Shown in pieces: positions 7,101 through 11,933 of a stretch of DNA of 11,933 nt. Within the stretch, counting starts at the first letter, position 1; each line of letters opens with the position of its first letter. Both the position numbers and the translations under genes were made by a program. The stretch is taken from positions 1 through 11,933 of the forward strand of contig CAYFUT010000073.1 in the NCBI GenBank assembly GCA_964346395.1, in the 5' to 3' direction. The DNA is from CAYFUT01 sp964346395 (GTDB lineage: Bacteria > Bacillota > Halanaerobiia > Halobacteroidales > Halobacteroidaceae). The notes under the pieces were generated by a model. It saw nothing but the letters and a program-made list of their open reading frames with translations, did not search any database and was not told where the DNA came from.

Positions 7101-8492
7101 GGACCGCCGGCTGATTAAATCTTCCTTTTCTGCCTGCTGGTTCTTTAGTTTCTGCTCCTGTGTCATCCGGTCAGCTTTTAATTCCGATAATTTATCTTTT
7201 GTAGCTTCTTCTTGGCTGCTCAATTCCTCCTGCTTCTGCTGCCAGGCTGCCCGCAGCTTCTGCTTCACCTGCTGCAGCTTTTCCTTTAGTTCGGGCGTTT
7301 TATCATTCAGAATCTCCAGCTTATAGCGGTATTTTTCTACCTTTTCCTGCGCCGTCTGAGCTTGATTGTACAGTTTAAGCCCCGTTAGTTCCTCCTGCTT
7401 CTGCTCTAGCCGGGCCAACTTCTCCTCCCGCCGTTCTAGCTCAGCTGCCTCTTCTTCTTTTTCTGCTGCTGCCTGTTTATACTTTAACTGCTGCTCAAAA
7501 ACCTGATGGCTGTCCCGCTTCCACTCCAGCTTTCGTTTATCCTCCCGACGTTCATCTTGCTTTGCCCTTAACTGCTCCAGCTTACGAGCCGCTGCCTGAG
7601 CATTAGCTTGAAACCGCTTCTGCAGGCACGCTAAATCCAATTTCTGGTCAGCAAACTCTTCCTGGGAAGCAGCTAACTTTTCTACTTCTTTCATCACTTC
7701 TTCAGCCTGCTCGCTGATCACCGAAAAATGCTTAATATTGGCTTCAATCTTCGGCATCCGCAGCAGCTTAGTCCGGTGCTGACTGAAAGCAGCAAACAGT
7801 TCATCTTCATCATCAGCAGCAAATAAAACCTCTTTTATCTGAGGCACTAATAGATTATTTAGCAGTTGATTAGTCGTCTTACTGCGGGCAAAAAAGTCAT
7901 CTACCCCACCTTCAGCAGCATTAATCCGGGCAATACTCTCCCATTCAGCCGGCAGAATCCTAAACTGCCGCAGGCGGTTTTGATAGGCATAATTCTTATC
8001 AAATACTTCTACCCGCTGGTTCTCCTGCTCCTGCAGCCAGTCCCTTAATTCCTGATATTTAATCGGCTGCCGCTTCTGAAATAAATCCTGGTTCTTAATC
8101 AGCGGCAGTTCAGCAATGCTGAAGTCGTCCTCTTCGGTATAATCAATTAAGTAATTATAGTAATCCAGACGCTGGCCGCCGCGCCCTTCTTGAAAGCAAA
8201 AACCGGTACAGAGAAATTGGTCTGCTTCTCCTCCCGCGTCCAGACTCCATTCGACAGCCACATGTCCGGTATAACTAGTTGACTCAAATAAATCAGCTAC
8301 CCAGCGCTTACCCATTTTTCTGTTAGGCAGTACCGTCTGTAAAATCAGCTGTACCAACAGGGACTTCCCCCCGCCGTTGGCCAGTAAAAATACAGTATCC
8401 TGATCATGCAAATTAAAAGTTAAATCAGGCATCTGCTTTTTATTGTGGTCGTACTTGATATTAGCCACTCGCACCCGGTTAATCCTCGGCAT
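4113..8492 (-). CDS. jetC: Wadjet protein JetC: SMC/MukB-like ABC ATPase
   Basis: This is a 1459-residue SMC-type ATPase, the motor of the Wadjet complex. The head halves lie at the ends. The N-terminal Walker A region is LLANGGGKS (36-44, with K43 and S44 binding nucleotide). The C-terminal half has the signature WSGGES (1346-1351), Walker B VIADNPFG with D1383, and an H-loop histidine near 1415 (LFCLTAH). Two long charged, Gln/Glu-rich coiled coils (about 255-610 and 740-1180) flank a globular stretch at about 612-740 (from DRDYYVPHN), which should be the hinge. At the position of the usual catalytic Walker B glutamate there is N1384. An ATG at 8501 is in frame but touches the AGGAG ribosome site, while the ATG at 8490-8492 sits 9 nt from it, so I start there. 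The gene overlaps jetB by 14 bp. Established for Wadjet: JetABC extrudes plasmid DNA and JetD cuts it. MukB, SbcC and RecN are ruled out by the neighbours and the sequence pattern. Confidence 0.92.
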   Translation of the reverse strand: MPRINRVRVANIKYDHNKKQMPDLTFNLHDQDTVFLLANGGGKSLLVQLILQTVLPNRKMGKRWVADLFESTSYTGHVAVEWSLDAGGEADQFLCTGFCFQEGRGGQRLDYYNYLIDYTEEDDFSIAELPLIKNQDLFQKRQPIKYQELRDWLQEQENQRVEVFDKNYAYQNRLRQFRILPAEWESIARINAAEGGVDDFFARSKTTNQLLNNLLVPQIKEVLFAADDEDELFAAFSQHRTKLLRMPKIEANIKHFSVISEQAEEVMKEVEKLAASQEEFADQKLDLACLQKRFQANAQAAARKLEQLRAKQDERREDKRKLEWKRDSHQVFEQQLKYKQAAAEKEEEAAELERREEKLARLEQKQEELTGLKLYNQAQTAQEKVEKYRYKLEILNDKTPELKEKLQQVKQKLRAAWQQKQEELSSQEEATKDKLSELKADRMTQEQKLKNQQAEKEDLISRRSSLQSWLDEFEQTRKKLKVDLDLDSLTKPQEVAANWQDKLEAAEQEKQQAEKKISQLEAKQEDLREEKLELNQRQTELEAEEKNIQEKLTEFENKREEIAALLAQESKYWTNLLAEKEQVVAFSREELQAVRAEKVNREAEVSNLEEKLALAADRDYYVPHNLLLKVQRKLEARNVYTVLGSQWLAEQDIAEAKKEEYLHQQPLLPYSILLESGQVGAAQRVLKNCDLEPDFPLVLLFRESLAAVDEGAKERLADDLFIYQPQSNQIFTSQESFEQFKDNLEAEIAAKEEEVDRLIEREEFFLQLRSRITDFYDRYSADQIEEWQQNVQKFAAEQEQLAERIKELASEQSAVKQSLEEQRTRIENQQEQIYQLRRQVDRLEQFQDQFAAKQKKQGQLTEVEEKLTAVREQINKLAETKEELTDQIMTAKQDLQELYRRQNEHQAEYRQYDLEEVTAAEEVELPYSRLQNQYRELNQQLNQKQGQRREIEELISTHQSSYEEKCSRIEELTLDWEWLKENQRAVAPQEIKEVQEACRQQQKEAAEQQELVAKADKRLQKMAGRWETLEERVKTEFDRAPYLDFSPANHQSQLAEIKEQLAEAETDLEQIAAEIDRVEDRQQANQTAAEDLEYEVGSWLAETVEEVEPLAEQRWKELDLKPKQALRKWKEEFAALKTDLEQQKRQVKKEFQDYVARLRRSDNPQVRQFIKNIEQIMQEGKIYNYDYIESRFLNMLEAFTEYKKNYQRELKENERNLEHLTNLSFRRAKTVYESIVELPRSSRVRLYGRSFQVIKIDWEAVLGDQGKEKIYNYLQQVLDDLQELKEEGLTDDELDKKMEERLKIKNLINVIAPIEECRIRVLKPRSREVMEQNQLDYFDWSEVARWSGGESYSIYMTMFMILVSYIRQQLEGRSSVWKTVIADNPFGKASSGHILDTVFEIAEANQIQLFCLTAHRQENILFRFPVAYSLQLRTVYGKEVMKHDRLESGFYDLSQVEEG

Positions 8493-9237
8493 ATAAACCA
8501 TCTCCTATTACGTTTTCTTCGCTAATCAGATCCAGTATTTTTTCCTTCCGCTGGCTGTTAAAGTAGTATTTAACTACCAGATATTCAAACTTAGGCAGCA
8601 GGCGGATTTCTTTATTCTCCAGCACCTGCACCAGCCCTTCTTCTTCCAGAAAAGCCAGCACCCGCAGAATAAAACTAACCCGGTTTTTCTTCCCCCGGCG
8701 GATATTCTTTAGCTGTTCGTCAAATACCGGGAGATCTTCCCAAACAGCAGCTACCGAACTGAGAGTAATTTCTAGCTCCTGTTCGCGGTGCTGTAAATCA
8801 TTTTCGCTGAGCGATTGAATCTTCTCCACCTGCTGGGTTATCATTTCTTCCAGTTCATCAACCAGTAAAAATTGGCGGCTGGTCATCGCCTGTTCATCAC
8901 TATTATAAAACTTAGCCAGCAGACATAAAATAATAAAGTATCCTAAATATAATTCCTTATTCGTTTTCAAACTCATTTTATTTCTTAATTCTTGATTGCT
9001 GTACCCCAACAGCCAGTTGTTCATCCCGGGAGTTAAAAATATCTGTCCATCCAGCGAAAATATCTTGCAGTCAGCCTCTTCTTCAATAATTTCCTCTAAA
9101 AAATACTGGACTCCTTCCTTCTGGTAAGCATAATAATAGTCCGCTTCTTCTTCACTGATTGTGCCGTTTTCTACTAGATATAAAAATATCTTGAAGGCCC
9201 AGCGCATATCTTCTTCCCCAAAGTCTTTATTCTCCAT
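8479..9237 (-). CDS. jetB: Wadjet protein JetB: MukE-like (KITE) subunit, DUF6063-like
   Basis: This is a 252-residue acidic protein without signal or membrane segments. It appears to be two winged-helix units. The first (about 8-75) ends in a beta-wing, CKIFSLDGQIFLTPG. The second (about 185-240) contains RVLAFLEEEGLVQVLENKEIRLLPKFEYL, a typical helix-turn plus wing (positions roughly 192-220). A helical middle with YFIILCLLAKFY lies between them. This layout and its place between the kleisin and the SMC gene identify the KITE subunit, which binds the kleisin arm and DNA. The N-terminal pattern recalls DUF6063, the JetB of type III Wadjet; I could not search to confirm that. The start ATG has AGGAGG 7 nt upstream (9245-9250). 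The gene overlaps jetA by 11 bp and jetC by 14 bp, so the three are probably translationally coupled. Confidence 0.82.
   Translation of the reverse strand: MENKDFGEEDMRWAFKIFLYLVENGTISEEEADYYYAYQKEGVQYFLEEIIEEEADCKIFSLDGQIFLTPGMNNWLLGYSNQELRNKMSLKTNKELYLGYFIILCLLAKFYNSDEQAMTSRQFLLVDELEEMITQQVEKIQSLSENDLQHREQELEITLSSVAAVWEDLPVFDEQLKNIRRGKKNRVSFILRVLAFLEEEGLVQVLENKEIRLLPKFEYLVVKYYFNSQRKEKILDLISEENVIGDGLYAED
8502..8506 (-). promoter_or_regulatory. Ribosome binding site deciding the jetC start
   Basis: AGGAG directly abuts the in-frame ATG at 8499-8501, which leaves no spacer for initiation there. It is 9 nt from the next ATG at 8490-8492. The latter is therefore the likely jetC start, giving a protein that begins MPRINRVRVANIKY. 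Confidence 0.65.
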
Positions 9238-10753
9238 TTTCTACCCTCCTGATAGTAAAATCCGACAGTACATAGCCCGTTTTTAACTCAATTATTTCCT
9301 CGCGAGCCGCTAATTCAAAGGCAGCTAACTGCTTTAACTCTGCTCTTTGCTCCACTAAATCCGTTAACACCCAGAATAAATCCTCCAGCACCATGCCGCC
9401 TAGTTCTTCCTCGGTAGCCAAAGGAATCGTCCCCAGCTGATGCAGTTTTAAGATGAACGGATAAAAATTGAGATCCGCAACTAACTCTTCAAATCTGCTG
9501 TTGTCCCGCTCCCTTAATTCAGCAATAATTTCACTTAGTTTTATCTCTTCTCGGTCTAGCAGAGGCTTCAGCAGCATCCACAGCCATTCCTGATACTGGG
9601 CTCTTTTTTTCTCCTGTTCCCGCCGTTCTTTAGCTTCCTCTTCCCGCAGCTTTTCTTCTTCTACCGCCCACAGTTCTTCTTCTTGCTTCGAGTCTGTATT
9701 ATACAGCCGCTGCGGTTCAAAAATGCGGTTTAAATTAAACTGACTGTTAACTTGCGAGCTAAATAAAGGTTCTATTACCTGCTTTAACACATTTAAACTG
9801 GTATCTCTATTGACCACTGCTTCTAAAATTTCTGTTTCAAAGTTAACGGTAGTACTAAACGTATTTAAAATCATATTTTCCATCGATTGATTCATCAAAT
9901 TTTCCAGTTCTAACTTAGTATTCAACAGCGACTCATGCAGAGTAGTTGTCTTCATCAGCTTCGACTTCAGTTCCATCACTTTATCCAATTCTGCTTTCTG
10001 ATAGCGGTTTTCATAATCAGCCAGAGTATTAGTTACCAGTTTCATCAGTTCTTGAAAAGTATCCTGTTCCCGGTCTAGCTGATCATTAATCCGGTCTAAC
10101 TCTTCTCGATAATCCCCTTCTCGAGCCACCTGCAGCACATCCCGGATAATTTTCTCCCGCAGACTGCGCAGCCGCTCCTTTTCATTTCTCACCGCCAGTT
10201 CCAGTTCCTTAACGGTCCGCAGTGCTCCGTCAAAGACACCCTTTTGGATCTGCTGTTTTAAGTATAACTGGGAAATTGATACCTGCAGTTCATTATAAAT
10301 TTCTTTGGTCTTAAACAGAAGTTCCAAACCGGCCGGCGATAGCTCCAATTTAACCACTTTATCGTCTATTTCGTATTCTTTCAGTTTCACTAGGTGAAAT
10401 TTATATTCTTCCTTTTGCTCCGTCTCGTAATTTTGGTACTCCAGTTGATGCGGCCGCCCCTGATTCAGTAAACAGCTGCGCACCAGATATTCAGTTAGCT
10501 CTTCGGCCTCCGTAAAATCTAGCTTATGTTCATAATTCTGTTCAATTATTTCCTGTAAAAAAATAGCTATCTTATGATAAGTGCAGTCTTCATTCTTCAG
10601 CATTTTTTCTAAGATGAATAACAGCACTGCTACCCCTAACTCCAGCAGTGAATAATCATACTTCCGCTTTTGCTGTAGTTCAAACAGCGGCTTAAAGACT
10701 GCTATATTCTCCATTCGATCGGTAAACCCCGCCATTATTTCACCTGTAAACAT
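9227..10753 (-). CDS. jetA: Wadjet protein JetA: MukF-like kleisin
   Basis: This is a 508-residue, largely helical protein. The N-terminal winged-helix part (about 15-150) includes YSLLELGVAVLLFILEKML and ends with KLELSPAGLELLFKTKEI. It is followed by LKQQIQKGVFDGALRTVKEL (about 165-184) and long helices to about 300, as in MukF-type kleisins. A very charged E/K/R helix occupies about 356-388. The C-terminal part (about 390-508) is a second helical/winged domain that should contact the other ATPase head. Its role is to bridge the two JetC heads and carry JetB. The ATG start has AAGGAG 9 nt upstream (10763-10768). The gene is 15 bp from jetD and overlaps jetB by 11 bp. The family assignment rests on the helical pattern and the operon position, because kleisins diverge strongly. 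Type III JetA is the best fit. Confidence 0.84.
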   Translation of the reverse strand: MFTGEIMAGFTDRMENIAVFKPLFELQQKRKYDYSLLELGVAVLLFILEKMLKNEDCTYHKIAIFLQEIIEQNYEHKLDFTEAEELTEYLVRSCLLNQGRPHQLEYQNYETEQKEEYKFHLVKLKEYEIDDKVVKLELSPAGLELLFKTKEIYNELQVSISQLYLKQQIQKGVFDGALRTVKELELAVRNEKERLRSLREKIIRDVLQVAREGDYREELDRINDQLDREQDTFQELMKLVTNTLADYENRYQKAELDKVMELKSKLMKTTTLHESLLNTKLELENLMNQSMENMILNTFSTTVNFETEILEAVVNRDTSLNVLKQVIEPLFSSQVNSQFNLNRIFEPQRLYNTDSKQEEELWAVEEEKLREEEAKERREQEKKRAQYQEWLWMLLKPLLDREEIKLSEIIAELRERDNSRFEELVADLNFYPFILKLHQLGTIPLATEEELGGMVLEDLFWVLTDLVEQRAELKQLAAFELAAREEIIELKTGYVLSDFTIRRVENGE

Positions 10754-10768
10754 AGTTAATAGCTCCTT

Positions 10769-11818
10769 TTAATCAGTAGTGATTTCCCGTAAAACTTGAT
10801 AACTTAGCCCTTCCTGAGGGATGTATGTTCCCGCAGCCAGTAAATCCTTTATCTGCTGAGCCCAGTCAGTAGAAAAATAAGCTGCAAATTCCTCTATCGC
10901 CTGCTGATTCCACTTCTGTTGGGTAGTTAACTCAGGCGCCTGCTCTTGATGGCGCGCCAGCAGATTCCGGTAGAAAATTTCGGCCGGCCGAAAATCTACT
11001 TCATACTCCTGCTGCAAGTTCCACCAGATTGTCAGCCCAGCCGGATCTAAATCCCCAAAATAATAAAAGTTAAAGGCTGTATCACCAGCTCGATAATTTT
11101 CCAGTTCACTAAAGAAGGAAAAACTAGTCTGAATCTTCTTCCCCTCTCCATAAATCAGCCAGCTAACCTCTATCTCTCCCCAAGAGAACTTGTCCTCCTG
11201 CATCAATTCCTTAAAAGAAAAAAAGGTATCTTTATTTTCGATGATTAGGACATCCTGCTTGGCTGCCCTACTTTCCCGCCGATAATAAAAGAACGGTTCA
11301 TAAGTAGGATAACAGCCTAAATCAGCCCATTCCAACCCTACCCGCCGCAGAATTTTAGTTCCGGTCGGCGAACTGAGTAGTTTTTCATCCTTAAAAATCT
11401 GAAAGGAGCGTTCATTCACTGTCACCTGCTCCTCGGAATTACTATTCTTTAAAAACCGATCCAGAGCTTCTAAATACTGTTGATCTCGCTTATATTCCTG
11501 GGGATGGTTAAAATAATAGGACATCCTCAGTTGAGGATGGTAAGCAGTCAGTAATTTCTGTTTTTCTTCCTCTGATAACTGCTGGTCAGCAGATACAATC
11601 CGGTACCAATTATACAGTTCAGGCACCCGGGCATTTTGCCCGCGGGCTTTTATAGGCTCTAGTTTTTCTACCCGTACTAATTCCTCCACTGCTTGAGCAA
11701 ACCGTCGGTAGCTGTAGTCTCGGGCTGCCAGCTTGTCCATTACATAGTCTTCAACTGCCCGCATCTCAATCCGCTTCCGCTCTGCCTTATGTAAATACTC
11801 ACTAATTAATTCTTTCAT
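10769..11818 (-). CDS. jetD: Wadjet protein JetD: Toprim-fold DNA nuclease (DUF2220-like)
   Basis: This is a 349-residue protein and the first gene of the operon. The C-terminal half carries a Toprim-type metal site like that of topoisomerase VI A/Spo11: VLIIENKDTFFSF with E194, YFGDLDPAGL with D256 and D258, and IPQEGL with E336. All expected acidic residues are present, so the nuclease should be active. The N-terminal part (1-75) looks like a winged-helix/arm region, and a long linker follows (about 80-160). In studied Wadjet systems JetD is a dimeric endonuclease that cleaves circular DNA once the JetABC motor has extruded it. The ATG start has AAGGTG 9 nt upstream (11828-11833). JetA begins 15 bp after its stop. 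Having jetD first, rather than last as in type I, agrees with a type III arrangement. No convincing promoter is visible in the 60 bp upstream. Confidence 0.88.
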   Translation of the reverse strand: MKELISEYLHKAERKRIEMRAVEDYVMDKLAARDYSYRRFAQAVEELVRVEKLEPIKARGQNARVPELYNWYRIVSADQQLSEEEKQKLLTAYHPQLRMSYYFNHPQEYKRDQQYLEALDRFLKNSNSEEQVTVNERSFQIFKDEKLLSSPTGTKILRRVGLEWADLGCYPTYEPFFYYRRESRAAKQDVLIIENKDTFFSFKELMQEDKFSWGEIEVSWLIYGEGKKIQTSFSFFSELENYRAGDTAFNFYYFGDLDPAGLTIWWNLQQEYEVDFRPAEIFYRNLLARHQEQAPELTTQQKWNQQAIEEFAAYFSTDWAQQIKDLLAAGTYIPQEGLSYQVLREITTD

Positions 11819-11878
11819 CTTTCAAATCACCTTTTTTGCCTATTGGCTATTTATCATTCCCTTCTGCTATTCACATTA

Positions 11879-11933
11879 TTAATCTCTTCTGTACTGCTCC
11901 CAATTATCCTGCTTAAAATAAAAAATCTCCCCG
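11879..11933 (-). CDS. Possible C-terminal end of an upstream gene (partial)
   Basis: From the window edge, one minus-strand frame reads GEIFYFKQDNWEQYRRD and then TAA at 11879-11881. The residues look protein-like and the stop is 60 bp before jetD. No terminator follows, so an upstream gene could be cotranscribed with jetD. With only 17 codons visible, an open frame by chance in a non-coding region is equally possible. The function cannot be told. Confidence 0.25.
   Translation of the reverse strand, partial: GEIFYFKQDNWEQYRRD

Noticed and set aside
7021..7326. Plus-strand 101-codon open frame opposite jetC
   Set aside because: It is rich in Ser, Cys and Phe because it is the reverse of Gln/Glu/Lys-rich coiled coil. 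It has no ribosome site and no recognisable domain.
4113..8492. Chromosomal condensin MukB or the repair ATPase SbcC
   Set aside because: The same operon includes a Toprim nuclease of the JetD type plus kleisin and KITE subunits. SbcC would pair with SbcD, and MukBEF has no JetD.

Overview
The window carries eight genes or gene fragments, all on the minus strand, so transcription runs from high to low coordinates. The low overall GC, strong AGGAGG-type ribosome sites, TTG and GTG starts and Rho-independent terminators with U-tracts suggest a low-GC Firmicute. A betaine/choline-type solute-binding protein has a plain Sec signal and no lipobox cysteine. In a Firmicute this hints at a cell with an outer membrane and a periplasm, such as the halophilic anaerobes of the Halanaerobiales. 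That placement is an inference and not certain.

Right half (about 4113-11818): a complete four-gene Wadjet (JetABCD) anti-plasmid operon in the order jetD, jetA, jetB, jetC. The products are a Toprim-fold nuclease, a MukF-like kleisin, a MukE-like winged-helix partner and a very large SMC/MukB-like ATPase. The genes are 15 bp apart or overlap by 11-14 bp, and the operon ends in a strong terminator at 4051-4091. The gene order and the protein types fit the less studied type III Wadjet group best. Together the four proteins should form an SMC complex that extrudes loops on small circular DNA and has JetD cut it. A short open frame at the right edge may be the end of a further upstream gene.

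Middle (about 2835-4050): a stand-alone secreted substrate-binding protein of the OpuAC/ProX type, probably for glycine betaine, choline or a similar quaternary amine. No permease or ATPase gene is present here. Its 5' region is unusually well marked. There is a good sigma-A promoter with a 14-15 bp imperfect inverted repeat directly upstream of the -35 box. The untranslated leader is about 128 nt long and begins with the sequence GAAAGGAGG, which has no start codon after it. This resembles the STAB-SD mRNA-stabilising element known from Bacillus thuringiensis cry3A.

Left (1-2730): a two-gene operon for a thiamine-diphosphate 2-oxoacid decarboxylase, which looks most like the 5-guanidino-2-oxopentanoate decarboxylase (AruI) group, and a HisC-fold aminotransferase. 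A transaminase and a 2-oxoacid decarboxylase would together convert an amino acid to an aldehyde. Arginine is the best guess but is unproven. A near-perfect hairpin that can terminate in both directions separates this operon from the binding-protein gene.

No RNA genes, CRISPR arrays, insertion sequences or integrases were seen.
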